Shown in pieces: positions 11,961 through 23,999 of a stretch of 64,000 nucleotides of DNA. The translations under genes were made by a program, and so were the position numbers. The notes beneath the pieces were generated by a model. It was not told where the DNA came from and searched no databases. It saw only the letters and a program-made list of their open reading frames with translations. How positions within the stretch are numbered: position 1 is the first letter of the stretch; each line of letters opens with the position of its first letter. This DNA comes from Zea mays (taxonomy: Eukaryota > Streptophyta > Magnoliopsida > Poales > Poaceae): the NCBI RefSeq assembly GCF_902167145.1, contig NC_050104.1, positions 10,996,001 through 11,060,000 of the forward strand, written 5' to 3'.

Positions 11961-12888
11961 GTGACGAGTGAGGTATCCGTATCCCGGAGGCGTAGGAGTC
12001 CCTCGGCTCGGTCAGCCTTGTTGTCCGAGGCTTCCCTTGCTTAGTTAGAGGAACCCCTCGGCCGCTCTTCGATGAGCCGAGGCCAGGGGTAGCGGTGTCA
12101 GCACGAACAGAGGCAGAGTTAGCTCGGAAAGAAGACCTGGTCGGTCGGAGCCTGGCCGGGTCGTCCGTTAGCGGGACCGACGCCGGAATTGACCTGCCGA
12201 GGCCTCGGGTCGGGCTGATGTCCTCGGGGGACAGCTGGCCCAGGCCTCGGGGGTGGCCAGCCAAGCCGCCTGCCCGAGCCGGATTCTCGGAGAAGACCCT
12301 GGCGGCGACGGCCCGAGCTTGGTGATGACGTTGTCTTTTAGAGCGGAGACCCTTAGACCGTGTCGCCGTCCGAGGCCAGGTCGGACCTCGCCAAAGGTGT
12401 TGTCGACGCCGAGGGTGCTGCTGCTCCCTTCAAGCGTCAAGATCCGTGCCTGCAGGGTCGGATCATCTTGTAGCGCGTGTTTTCTGCGGCCGCCGAGGCC
12501 AAAACACACCCTCGTCATGTTGTAAAGCTGCGTCTCCTTTCCTCTTATTTCGAGTATCTGGACTTTTTTGTCGGTAACATAATTGCTTGTGCGAGCGAGA
12601 GTTGCTTCTCACGGAAGGTGACGAGTGAGGTATCCGTATCCCGGAAGCGTAGGAGTCCCTCGGCTCGGTCGGCCTTGCTGCTTACGCGCACTCTTACCCG
12701 TCCATGGGGTTCTGTCACCGACGCAGTTGAGAAGGCTCGAAGAATCGCTTCGGCAGAAGAGCTTCCGAACGTGAAGACTTGTTCGGTCCGCGGAATCACT
12801 TATCCGAACGTGAGTTACTTATCGCAGAAGGTGATGAGTGAGGTATCCATATCCCAGAGGCGTAGGAGTCCCTCGGCTCGGTCAGCCT
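11961..12888 (+). repeat. Three dispersed copies of a 58-bp module in Tat-A tail
   Basis: GAGTGAGGTATCCGTATCCC followed by a GCGTAGGAGTCCCTCGGCTC block occurs near 11961-12018, 12615-12672 and 12829-12888. The same module occurs twice in Tat-B (about 38157 and 47678), so it is a conserved feature of this element group. Confidence 0.85.
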
Positions 12889-13119
12889 TGGCTGCTTACG
12901 TGTACTCCGTCATTTTCAGGATCCACTTTCGAAGTAGTCAAAAAGCACGAAAGACATTCTGGCAGAAAGGATCTTTTTTCGAGGAAAAAATTCGACGCAG
13001 AGGGGGTTCCCCCCTTTTAGCCCCCGAGGGAGGGTCGGACTTTGCCGAGGCAAGGTTGACCCTTCCTTGATGACTAAACTTTGCGTAGGAGTGAGGTATA
13101 TGAATAACTTGAAAACATC

Positions 13120-15704
13120 TTAAGGGTAGAAGCGACGTAGCTGTTGGATGTTCCAAGCGTTGCCGTAGACCTCGCCTTGACTGTTGGCCAGCTTGTACGT
13201 TCCGGGCTTCAGAACCTTGGCGATGACGAACGGCCCCTCCCAGGGGGCGTGAGCTTGTGCCGCCCTCGGGCGTCTTGTTGCAGCCGAAGCACCAGGTCGC
13301 CCACCTGGAGGTCTCGGGACCGGACCCCTCGGGCGTGGTAGCGTCGCATGGACTGCCGGTACCGCGCCAAGTGTAGTAAGGCCCTATCCCGAGCCTCTTC
13401 CAGCTGGTCCAGCGAGTCTTCTCGACTAGCTTGGTTGCTTTGGTCGGCATAGGCCCTTGTCCTCGGGGAACCGTATTCTAAGTCTGTGGGCAAGATGGCC
13501 TCGGCCCCATAGACTAGAAAGAACGGCGTGAAGCCCGTGGCTCGGCTCGGTGTTGTCCTCAAGCTCCAGACCACCGAGGGGAGTTCCTTTATCCATCGCT
13601 TGCCGAACTTGTTGAGGTCGTTGTAGATCCGAGGCTTGAGTCCTTGTAGAATCATGCCGTTGGCACGCTCTACTTGCCCATTCGTCATGGGATGAGCCAC
13701 GGCGGCCCAGTCCACCCGGATGTGGTGATCCTCGCAGAAGTCCAGGAACTTTCTGCCGGTGAACTGGGTGCCGTTGTCGGTGATGATGGAGTTCGGGACC
13801 CCGAAACGATGGATGATGTTGGTGAAGAACGCCACCGCCTGCTCGGACCTGATGCTGTTTAGGGGTCGGACCTCGATCCACTTGGAGAATTTGTCGATGG
13901 CGACCAAAAGGCGCGTGTAGCCCCCGGGTGTCTTCTGCAAGGGGCCGACGAGGTCCAGACCCCACACAGCAAAAGGCCAGGTGATGGGTATCGTCTGCAG
14001 AGCCTGAGCGGGCAGGTGGGTCTGCCTTGCGTAGAACTGACACCCTTCGCAGGTGCGGACAATTCTAGTGGCGTCGGCCACCGCCGTCGGCCAGTAGAAA
14101 CCTTGTCGGAAAGCATTTTGGACAAGGGCTCGAGGTGCTGCGTGATGGCCGCAAGCCCCCGAGTGTATCTCTCGAAGGAGTTCCTGACCTTCGGTGATGG
14201 AGATGCATCGCTGGAGGATGCCTGAGGGGCTGCGGTGGTAGAGCTCCTTCCCATCTCCCAGCAAGACGAACGACTTGGCGCGCCGCGCCAACCGCCGAGC
14301 TTCGGCTCGGTCGAGGGGTAGTTCTCCTTGGTGGAGATATTGTAGGTACGGGGCCTGCCAGTTTTGATCAGGCGCGACCCCGCTTTGCTTCCCCTCAACG
14401 TGAAGCGTCTCGCCCTCGGGGGCCGAGGGTACCTCGGGCTGAACCGAGGGTGCCTCGGGCCGAGCCGAGGGTGCCTCGGACTGAGCCGAGGGTACCTCGG
14501 GCTGGACCGAGGGTGCCTCGGGCTCGGGCGTGTCGTCGATCTTGACGGAGGGTTGATGCAGGTCTCGGGAGAAGACGTCCGGGGGAACCGTTGTCCGCCC
14601 CGAGGCTATTTTAGCCAGCTCGTCCGCAGTCTCGTTGTAGCGCCGGGCGATGTGGTTGAGCTCGAGCCCGTAGAACTTGTCTTCCAGGCGCCGAACCTCA
14701 TCGCAATAGGCCTCCATCTTCGGGTCGCGGCAGTGGGAGTTCTTCATGACTTGGTCGATGACGAGCTGCGAGTCACCGCGAGCGTCGAGGCGTCGGACCC
14801 CTAGCTCGATGGCGATCTGCAACCCGTTGACCAGAGCCTCATACTCGGCCACATTGTTGGACGCCGGGAAATGGAGGCGTAGCACATAGCGTATGTGCTT
14901 CCCGAGGGGCGAGATGAAGAGTAGGCCTGCGCCGGCTCCTGTCTTCATCAGCGACCCGTCGAAGAACATGGTCCAGAGCTCCGGCTGGATCGGAGCTGTT
15001 GGGAGCTGGGTGTCGACCCATTCAGCTACGAAGTCCACCAAGACCTGGGACTTGATGGCCTTCCGAGGGGCGAACGAGATTGTCTCGCCCATGATTTCCA
15101 CCGCCCACTTTGCAATCCTCCCCGAGGCCTCCCGGCACTGGATGATCTCCCCTAGGGGGAAGGATGACACCACAGTTACCGGATGAGACTCGAAGTAGTG
15201 TCGCAACTTCCGCCGTGTCAGGATCACCGCATACAGCAGCTTCTGAACTTGTGGGTAGCGGATCTTGATTTCGGACGGTACCTCACTGACGAAGTAGACT
15301 GGCCTCTGAACGGGCAATGCATGTCCCTCTTCTTGCCTCTCGACCACAATCGCGGCGCTAACCACCTGAGTGGTTGCGGCGACGTAGACCAAGAGGGCTT
15401 CTCCGGCAGCTGGGGGCACCAAGATAGGCGCCTTCGTGAGGAGCGCCTTCAGGTTCTCGAGGGCTTCCTCGGCCTCAGGGGTCCAAGTGAAGCACTTGGC
15501 CTTCCTTAAGAGGCGGTACAGAGGTAGACCTCTTTCGCCGAGGCGTGAGATGAAGCGGCTTAGAGCCGCGAGACATCCCATGACCCTCTGTACGCCTTTC
15601 AAGTCCTTGATGGGCCCCATGCTGGTGATGGCTGCGATCTTCTCCGGGTTGGCTTCGATGCCCCGCTCGGAGACGATGAACCCCAAGAGCATGCCTCGGG
15701 GCAC
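13120..15704 (-). pseudogene. Tat-A pol, part 2: RT end, RNase H, archaeal-type RNase H, integrase
   Basis: In element sense: the RT thumb and connection (GIEANPEKIAAI, FTWTPEAEEALENL), a Ty3-type RNase H region, then a second RNase H (FFDGSLMKTGAGAG, ASNNVAEYEALVNGL, DSQLVIDQV, RRYNETADELAKIA) typical of the Tat lineage. A proline/glutamate-rich linker of about six PSVQPE/PSARPE-like repeats follows. The integrase has a zinc region (HHAAPRALV...CEGCQF) and a D,D-E core (GLDLVGPL, ITDNGTQFTG, NGQVERANG). A frameshift near 15710 separates it from part 1. A one-base loss near 13246 throws the last 40 codons out of frame; the original stop after RRFYP is at 13120-13122. Confidence 0.9.
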
Positions 15705-16711
15705 CCCGAAGACACACTTTCAGGATTGAGCTTGACGCCTTTCGCCTTGAGACATCGAAATGTTACTTCAAGGTCGGAAAGGAGGTCGGAGGCTTTCCTT
15801 GTCTTGACTACGATGTCATCGACGTAGGCCTCGACCGTGCGGCCAATGTGTTTGCCGAACACATGGTTCATGCACCGCTGGTACGTCGCGCCCGCATTCC
15901 TCAAGCCAAACGGCATGGTGACATAGCAGTACATGCCGAAGGGTGTGATGAAAGAAGTCGCGAGCTGGTCGGACTCTTTCATCCTGATTTGGTGATACCC
16001 TGAGTAGGCATCGAGGAAAGACAGGGTTTCGCACCCAGCAGTGGAATCCACGATTTGATCGATGCGAGGCAGAGGGTAGGGAACCTTCAGACATGCTTTG
16101 TTCAGACCAGTGTAGTCTACACACATCCGCCATTTCCCCCCTTTCTTTCTCACAAGCACAGGGTTGGCAAGCCATTCGGGATGGAATACCTCTTTGATGA
16201 ACCCTGCCGCCATTAGCTTGTGGATCTCCTCGCCTATGGCTCTGCGCTTCTCCTCGTCGAATCGGCGCAGAGGCTGCTTGACGGGTCGGGCTCCGGCTCG
16301 GATGTCCAGCGAGTGCTCGGCGACATCCCTCGGTATGCCGGGCATGTCCGAGGGACTCCACGCGAAGACGTCGGCGTTCACGCGGAGAAAGTCGACGAGC
16401 ACTGCTTCCTATTTGGGATCGAGCCCGGAGCCGATCCGGATCTGCTTGGAGGCGTCGCTGCTGGGGTCGAGGGGGACGGCCTTAACCGTCTCCGCTGGCT
16501 CAAAGTTGTCGGCATGACGCTTCACGTCTGGCACCTCCTTAGAGAGGATCTCCAGGCCGTCGATGAGGGCCTCAGACTCGGCGAGTGCCTCGGCGTACTC
16601 CACGCACTCCACGTCGCATTCGAACGCGTGTTTGTACGTGGGGCCGACGGTGATGACCCCGTTGGGGCCCGACATCTTGAGCTTCAGGTAGGTGTAGTTG
16701 GGGACGACCAT
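15705..16711 (-). pseudogene. Tat-A pol, part 1: protease-RT spacer and reverse transcriptase
   Basis: Same frame as gag-protease. It contains PNYTYLKLKM, then the RT: GKWRMCVDYTGLNKAC, PLPRIDQIVDSTAGCE, FLDAYSGYHQIRMKE, TMPFGLRNAGATYQR and the catalytic AYVDDIVVK (YVDD codons at 15815-15826). A TAG at 16409-16411 interrupts the frame just before VLVDFLRVNADVFAW, and the frame is lost near 15710 after VKLNPE. It would copy the element's RNA into DNA if intact. The lineage call (Tat) follows from the DSTAGCE and AYVDDIVVK context. Confidence 0.9.
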
Positions 16712-18849
16712 GAACTTCGCTTAGCATGGTCTTCCCAGTACCGCGTGGTAGGTTCCTCGGAACCCGACCACCTCGAACGTCAGGGTCTCCCTTCAGAAGT
16801 TGGAGGGTGTTCCGAAGCAGACGGGAAGGTCAAGTTGTTCGAGGGGCTGAACGCGCTTCCCGGGGATGATCCCATGGAAGGGCGCAGCGCCTGCCCGGAC
16901 GGAGGACAGATCGACACGCAGGAGCCCGAGGGTCTCGGTGTAGATGATGTTGAGGTTGCTGCCTCCGTCCATGAGTACCTTGGTGAGTCTGACGTCGCCG
17001 ATGACGGGGTCGACGACGAGCGGGTATTTCCCCGGGCTCGGCACATGGTCGGGGTGATCGGCTTGGTCGAAGGTGATGGGCTTGTCGGACCAGTCTAGGT
17101 AGACTGGCGCCGCCACCTTCACCGAACAGACCTCCCGGCGCTCTTGCTTGCGGTGCCGAGTCGAGGCATTCGCCGCTTGCCCACCGTAGATCATGAAGCA
17201 GTCGCGGACCTCAGGGAACTCTCCTGCTTGGTGATCTTCCTTCTTATCGTCGTCGTGGGCCCTGCCACCCTCCGCGGGTGGCCTGGCCCTGTGGAAGTGG
17301 CGCCGAAGCATGACGCACTCCTCAAGGGTGTGCTTGACGGGCCCCTGGTGATAGGGGCATGGCTCCTTGAGCATCTTGTCGAAGAGGTTGGCACCTCCTG
17401 GGGGTTTCCGAGGGTTCTTGTACTCGACGGCGGCGACAAGGTCCGCGTCGGCGGCGTCGCGTTTCGCTTGCGACTTCTTCTTGCCCTTCTTCTTGGCGCC
17501 GCGCTGAGTTGACGCCTCGGGGGCATCTTCCGATGGGCGGCCCTGGGGCTGCTTGTCCTTCCGGAAGATAGCCTCGACCGCCTCCTGGCCGGAGGCGAAC
17601 TTGGTGGCGATGTCCATCAGCTCGCTCGCCCTAGCGGGGGTCTTGCGACCCAGCTTGCTCACCAGGTCGCGGCAGGTGGTGCCAGCGAGGAACGCGCCGA
17701 TGACATCCGAGTCGGTGATGTTGGGCAGCTCGGTGCGCTGCTTCGAGAATCGCCGGATGTAGTCCCGGAGAGACTCTCCCGGCTGCTGTCGGTAGCTTCG
17801 GAGGTCCCAGGAATTCCCGGGGCGCACGTACGTGCCCTGGAAATTGCCGGCAAAAGCTTGGACTAGGTCGTCCCAGTTGGAGATCTGCCCCGGAGGCAGG
17901 TGCTCCAACCAGGCGCGGGCGGTGTTGGAGAGAAACATGGGGAGGTTACGGATGATGAGGTTGTCATCGTCCGTTCCACCCAGTTGGTAGGCCAGACAGT
18001 AGTCCGCGAGCCACAGTTCCGGTCTCGTCTCCCTCGAGTACTTTGTGATAGTAGTCGGGGGTCGGAACCGGGTCGGGAACGGCGCTCGTCGTATGGCCCG
18101 GCTGAAGGCCTGCGGACCGGGTGGTTCGGGCGAGGGACTCCGATCCTCCCCGCTGTCGTAGCGTCCCCCACGCCTGGGGTGGTAGCCTCGGCGCACCCTC
18201 TCGTCGAGGTGGGCCCGACGGTCGCGGTGATGGTGCTCGTTGCCGAGGCGACCCGGGGCCGCAGGCGCTGTGTTGCGCGTGCGCCCGGTGTAGATCGAGG
18301 CTTCCCGCATGAATCGGGAAGTCGCGGCATGAGGTTCCGAGGGGTACCCCTGCCTTCGGGAGGCGGAGCTCTCGGCCCGTCGGACCGCGACGCCTTCCAG
18401 GAGATTCTTGAGCTCTCTCTGGATTCGCCGCCCCTCGGTGGTTGATGGCTTCGGCATCGCGCGGAGGAGCATTGCTGCTGCAGCCAGGTTCTGGCCAACC
18501 CCACTGGATGCGGGTGGCGGCCTGACCCTGACATCGTCGGTGATGCGGTGCTGGAAGCCCTGGGGTAGATGACGTATTTCTCCGGCCGGAGGCTGGCCCG
18601 CCCATTCCTACCCGACGTCCCGGCGGATCGGCTCAAGCGCTCCTGCTCCCTCGTCGAGCCTGGCCTGCACCCCGCGGATTTGCTCGAGCTGTGGGTCATG
18701 GCCCCCGCCTGAACGGGGACCAAAGCTAGCTCCCATGGGATGTCAACGCGAGGCACCGGCCTAGGGAGGTCACCGTCCTCCGGCATGCCGAGATGGTTGC
18801 CTTCGGAGGGACCCCCTAGGTCGACGTGGAAACATTCGCGGCTTGGGCC
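16712..18849 (-). pseudogene. Tat-A gag (C-terminal part) and aspartic protease
   Basis: Capsid-like region with TRPELWLADYCLAYQLGG, ARAWLEHLPPGQI, FQGTYVRPGNSWDLRSY and GESLRDYIRRFSKQRTELP. Next comes a nucleocapsid with a C-H-rich CPYHQGPVKHTLEEC knuckle, then protease with the active-site VLMDGGSNLNIIY (DGGS in place of DTG, usual for this lineage). Breaks: a frameshift near 18699, TAG at 18609-18611, TGA near 16793 and TAA at 16721-16723. The N-terminal part of gag is 12 kb to the right because the chromovirus inserted between 18854 and 31101. Confidence 0.88.
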
Positions 18850-18854
18850 GCAGT
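18850..18854. other. Target-site duplication of nested chromovirus, left copy (GCAGT)
   Basis: GCAGT at 18850-18854 recurs at 31101-31105 directly after the second LTR. Confidence 0.95.
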
Positions 18855-21800
18855 TGTAACACCCCTGGTGTTACTATAACTAAAACTTGAACATGGCATC
18901 ATGAGCATTGGCATTGCATATGTTTGACACACCTAGAGTGCATTCACTAGGCAAAAATTTGAAACAAGTTGTGTTGTTTAAAGTGTTTTGCAAAAAGAAC
19001 CCTGGTTAAGGAACTTAACCCTAAATAGAGGTTAAAAGGGTAAAACTTAACCCAAGTTAAGAAAACCTAAATACTTTAGGGTAAAAGTCATAAAATGACC
19101 CTAAAAATAAAGTTGAATCACATTTATACCCCTGGGATGCCAGAAACCCTAATTGGAATCCTGGAAAACCCTGAAACCAAACCCTAGGGGCTTATGTGCA
19201 AAATTAGTCCACTTTTGGGCTAAAGTGCAGAAACCAAGCTAAATAAGTATTTAAAGTCATTTGGTTCACAAATATGTGGACTTGAAAGCCAAACCCTAAG
19301 TTTTGGACCAAAATGCAAAAATCACTTCTTAAAGCACTATAGAGCCTAAGTCTGAAATCAGTGTGTTTTCTTCAACTTTGAGCCCTTGTATCTTTCATGT
19401 TCTAGGGATTTTGCCCTAGGGAACCACATCAAAGTTAAAGACCAAACATAGGAGAACAACTTTGCTCAAGAAGGAAAGCATAGTTGTTAAGAGAAATTGG
19501 AAGATAATCATGCTCAAAGCTTGGCTGACAGGCTGGTTTCATTTGGAAATTCAGCTACTCAGTGTAACAGGGTCAGCTTTGAGTGTGAATTCAACCATGA
19601 TATAGTGATCAAATGAGCTCAGTCACTATAGTCGAAATTTAGGTGGTACATAGCTCTCCAACTTTGCTGCAGAGCATGGAGTATGTTCCTATTGGAATTT
19701 GTGAGTAAATCATGCCTGAATATCGACTGTCAGACTAACTGAATCCCAATCCAATGGTACAGTAACCTGATAAAGATCAAACTGCCAGCGCTGCTCGCTC
19801 GCCGCCGGTGACCTGCCTGCGCTGGGATTCGTGCTGTTGCCGCCTAGATGCACGCTCGGGTGGGTGGATAACATCGCGAGAGGAAAGATATTTGTCGTCG
19901 GTGGGCTGGAGGTCACTCCGGTGACTCACCGTCACCATCTCCCTTCTGTTTTGCGGCTGAGCAGATAAGCTCGCCGGGGAACCACCGTCGCACGACCTTG
20001 CGCCACGTATCTGAGTACCTCCACCGCATCGCCGCGCTTCGTTTTAGCTTCCCGCCGATCACCGGAGTTGTCGCCACGACGGTTGCCACGAGTTCACTTG
20101 CACCAGTAGCCTTTTTCCTCTCCGGCCGCCACCGCACCATCTTCAATTCATGTGCCACCGACGAAGCTGCCTATAAATTGAGCTCGTGGCTAGCTTCGCA
20201 ATATCATTGTGCACCCCCACACCAAATATTGCTCCTAGTCGATTCCCTACGAGCTCTAATTTTGCATTCGCCCCAATTCTGTTCAAGCACACCCGAAATC
20301 CAACCTCATCGTGGCCAGCACCCCTCCGGTCAGTAATGATCAAATTACTCTTTGTTTTAGTTAGTATGTGATCTCCTATTTCTCTCCATGCCAATCAATT
20401 GAAATTCGGCTGAAGCCCATCACCGGAACACACAGTTGCTCTGTAGAACGCCATCGTGACACCATCTCCGTCGCCCCACGTTTCTATTCGTGCCCAGTCC
20501 AAATTTTAGTATGTGCGGCATCTCTGGTTAACCTGTGAAGCTTTCTCAAGCTTCAATTGAGTCAGTCACGTCGTCGGTTGGTCGGAACGTGTTCATCCCT
20601 TCGATCCTCCGCCCTGTTACCGTGGGCTGGTTGATTCAATGCCCCATTATTGAAATTGTTTGAGGGGAAATACTCGGGAGGGGTTCAATTCGGTGACAGC
20701 CGTTCGGGAGCGCCAGTCTTTGCGTAAATTGGCCTATACACGAGCTCGCCGGAGCTCTGCTCGATGTTGCTCGCCGTGAGGGACGTTTTTGGGGAAGAAG
20801 CGAAGTTCCAGGGACCTTAGCGTAAGGTGTCAGTGACTCTTAGATATTCTGTAGAATGTTTTGCAGATTAGTTAAGACCTCGGGGGCGTTTTCGCAAAAT
20901 CAACAGCCAGCGCGCGCGGGCACGTTTCTGTCTGGGTCTGGGCTGGTTGGGCTGAAATCAGCCCAACACTATTCACCTTTCTCCTTTTCTTTTTCAGAAT
21001 AACTTTAGAAATCCATGGAAAAATGTAGAAAAATGCTAAAATTGTGAAACTAATTTTCCTAGGTTTGTTATTTTCCATAGTATTTAATAAAAATAAGTTG
21101 GTGATTTTTGGTGAAAATAAGAAATTTTAGGGTATTTAAAGTAGTTAAAAGTCTTGGTTATAGATTTTTAGAAAATAATTGATAAGTCCTAAAATGCCCA
21201 AAATTTTTATGTGAGTGTTATACAATATTTAGAGACCTTGGGTAGAGTTTGAATTGATTTGAACCTTGTTTGATCACCAAACCCCAAAACACCCCCCCTG
21301 CTCCATGAACTCCTTTACCGACTCCGGAAACCCTAAGTTCCCGGAACTCCGTGAAGGCAAGTTGTATTCAAGACGTAACTAATAAGTTTATGTTATCTTT
21401 GCATCCTCATGAGCATCCCATGGCATCCATTCTTATACATGCATATGGTTATGATTAGAACGAGAAGAAGAGATAGAAGTAACTGAAGAGCAAGTGCAAC
21501 CACCTTTGGACACTCAGGCCGGGAATAGTTTCTACTTCGACATTTGTGGATCCGAGCCTGAATCACCTGTTAACGAAGGCAAGCCCCGGTGCATTTGCCA
21601 CCTCCCTTGATGTTTTTAAATCTTTCTCACTTGCTTGCTGCATTAAGTTATAGGAGTTGATTGTTAAACAATTCCTGCATTACCTTCCTTGATTTTGATT
21701 ATCCTCCTTGCAACCCTGTTTTTACAAAAAGGTTTTACTATGCTTAGTATTGCTTTAGAAAAACAAAAGGATTTGTTTTACAAAAGATGTTTGGCATAAG

Positions 21801-23052
21801 TGGTTGGGATGTTTTCAAAAACAAAACTTGATGGTGGATCCATCATGGCCATGATGGGTCCAACATCGAAAAAGATGTACCTCTGTCAGGTACCAAACTT
21901 TGGATTTGAAATGATTAAGCTGAGACCGGGCGGGTGACTTGCACGAGAAGAGAGTCTCGGTGTAGTGTCTCCGTCTGAGTCGATTAAGGACCTTGTCGAT
22001 GTAGGCTTGATGATCGAGGACCCTTTAACTGGTCACATGCCTCGTCATGGGTAAGCCTTGCCTCGGGCAGACTAAGGCCGGAATAAGACAACACGAGATG
22101 GGCGTGGAGCGGTGGCGAGAGTAGCGTGTACCCTCCGTGGCAAGAGGCTGGACGGTGGTGTATCTGTGCTCTCGGTCTGCGTGAACCTGATCCGGTCTTA
22201 AGAACCCCGGTGGCGGGTTGACATATGCAAGGGTTAAGTGCTACATATGTCGTGTGATTGGAGATCCTCAGCTGAGTATAATCGATTCGGATCGCCGTAC
22301 CTTCGCGGTTATGAAGACTTGGTCACTGACCTACACGTAGCATTCCACTAAAGATGATGGGTTTTTGTTAAAGAAATTGGCTAGTGCAGGACCAGTGATT
22401 GAACTAGGATAGAAAGAACTCTAGTGCAGGTAATTTTACTTAACTTGACAAATAAAACTGGATTTTTAAGGATCCACTTTAGTAAGCATTTCTGCAAAAA
22501 CAGAGTCTTGAATTTTGAAAAGCCTTACCTTGACTCCCCTATAACCAGCATACCCTTGAGAGTCTTTTCCTTAGTCGGGTAAGACTTGCTGAGTATTCCA
22601 AACTCAGGGTTTATCCCTTCGTTGTTTTTAGGTGAGGAAGTAGCAGACTTTTGCTGCTTCTGTGCTAAGGTGGTTCCCAAAGAAGAAAAACAAGACTGAA
22701 GTGCGGGAGGACTCGGTCCTCCATCTAGGATCTTTTGTGTATAGTCTTTCGGGAGAAGTTTGTGTCTCCCTGGTTTGTATAATTATTACTCTATGCACTC
22801 ACTTTTAGGCTGGTCTGTAATAATATAACTCAAGCTTACTTTTAAAATAAATGTAAAGTTTATGTAATTCGCTTCCGCATTTCTTTATCTCCGATGCTCT
22901 GTAATGTCTACAAGATGGGTGAGACGTTCCTGGTAAGGTAAGGAAAGATACCGAACTTGTCAAGTAGTTCAGGGGCACCTACAGGGTTGTCTGATGTCTG
23001 TGAGACAAGGACAACTGTAGGTGGGCCTAATTACTTGGGAGGTTCCGTCACA
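18855..23052 (+). repeat. Chromovirus 5' LTR
   Basis: TGTAACACCCCTGGTG at the start, TCACA at the end, 4198 bp. A CTATAAATT box at 20171-20179 is a candidate TATA box. Short ORFs inside (such as 19998-20336) have exact twins in the other LTR and are not genes. Confidence 0.95.
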
Positions 23053-23054
23053 GC

Positions 23055-23066
23055 TGGTATCGGAGC
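23055..23066 (+). promoter_or_regulatory. Chromovirus primer binding site
   Basis: TGGTATCGGAGC, two bases after the LTR end, complementary to the 3' end of initiator methionine tRNA as usual for plant gypsy elements. Confidence 0.93.
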
Positions 23067-23488
23067 GTAGCCCTTCTTGGCAGATATTATGAAGCATCTT
23101 CAAAAGGATTTTTAAAAGTCTTATCTAAAAACTCTTTTCTCTTCTTACCTAAGTATTCTAAAGAGTATATCTTAAAGACCAGATAGGAAGAGTGCAACAT
23201 ATAGAAGGTTGAATCGACTAAGGTTGATTCTGTACTTACACATGCATCATGCTGAGCACTATATTAATAAAATTTCCCCCTTAGAGAAATGTTGTCGCGC
23301 ATCAGAAAGACCGCGCGCAAATCTACTAGACCCATTGGCATACTCTGCCATTAACTTGCCCCAAGACATGAAGGAAGTAACAGTGGTAGCAACGATCCCA
23401 TCGGGATCTGGAAGCACAAGTCGAACTGCTTCAATCAGAACTCCGTCACAGGAATGATCTGTGAGTCGCGGATGCAGCCATCCGCTAC

Positions 23489-23860
23489 TTGCAAGACCAA
23501 TTCGCGAAACGAGATTTAGCACTCGATTGGATGGTTAACTCTCGTTTACTCGTCTGGGCTAAGGAAGCCAAAGCTCGAGCCCATGTGGAGGAGCTTAGCT
23601 TAGCCATGGATAACTTGCAGGTCTGTTGTAATGCACTACATGAAGAAGTGCATGTGTTGTATTCACAACTGCACCCGAACGTCCTTGCGAATCTTGTCGG
23701 GACAGAAGCCGGACCTTCTCATGTAGCGGGAGAAGCACGTGATGGTGAACCGGACCTTTTCAGGCCCCCTCCCTCTATGACGTTGGTTGACGAATGGTCT
23801 TCTACGCCCGACAGTAAAGCTACCAAAAGTGAAAAGAAGTGGCTTATCAGGTGCCCTTAA
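23489..23860 (+). CDS. Chromovirus coiled-coil ORF, gag-position remnant
   Basis: 123-codon frame with heptad-like text (KARAHVEELSLAMDNLQ, ALHEEVHVLYSQLHP) and an acidic, proline-containing end. It has no gag capsid motif and no zinc knuckle. It sits where gag should be. It could be a degraded or replaced gag; I do not recognise a family. A second frame at 23209-23457 (other register) has no known domain. Confidence 0.4.
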   Translation: MQDQFAKRDLALDWMVNSRLLVWAKEAKARAHVEELSLAMDNLQVCCNALHEEVHVLYSQLHPNVLANLVGTEAGPSHVAGEARDGEPDLFRPPPSMTLVDEWSSTPDSKATKSEKKWLIRCP

Positions 23861-23999
23861 CATTGGCCAGACAGGACTTTCCTACTAATATGATTGTTCT
23901 GAAAAGCCAAGACATGGATGTCATCTTGGGCATGAACTGGTTAGACCAGCAAAAAAGCAACCTTGATCCGAGAACCATCAGGTTGAGTTATGACCAATA
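23861..23999 (+). pseudogene. Chromovirus protease-end remnant
   Basis: Reads LARQDFPTNMIVLKSQDMDV and then ILGMNWLDQQKSNLD before a TAG. This is the block between protease and reverse transcriptase in Del/Tekay-type chromoviruses. The active-site DTG part upstream is absent. Confidence 0.7.

Larger units (their letters stand above)
9233..13119 (-). other. Tat-A non-coding tail between integrase and 3' LTR
   Basis: 3.9 kb of GC-rich DNA typical of Tat elements. It holds a 77-bp tandem array (about 9949-10165), three dispersed copies of a 58-bp module, and a plus-strand open region at 10924-11818. A CTTTAAAAGG box near 11020 on the plus strand could drive antisense transcription. A region near 12390-12510 resembles the end of the antisense ORF seen in Tat-B. 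I recognise no protein domain here. Confidence 0.6.
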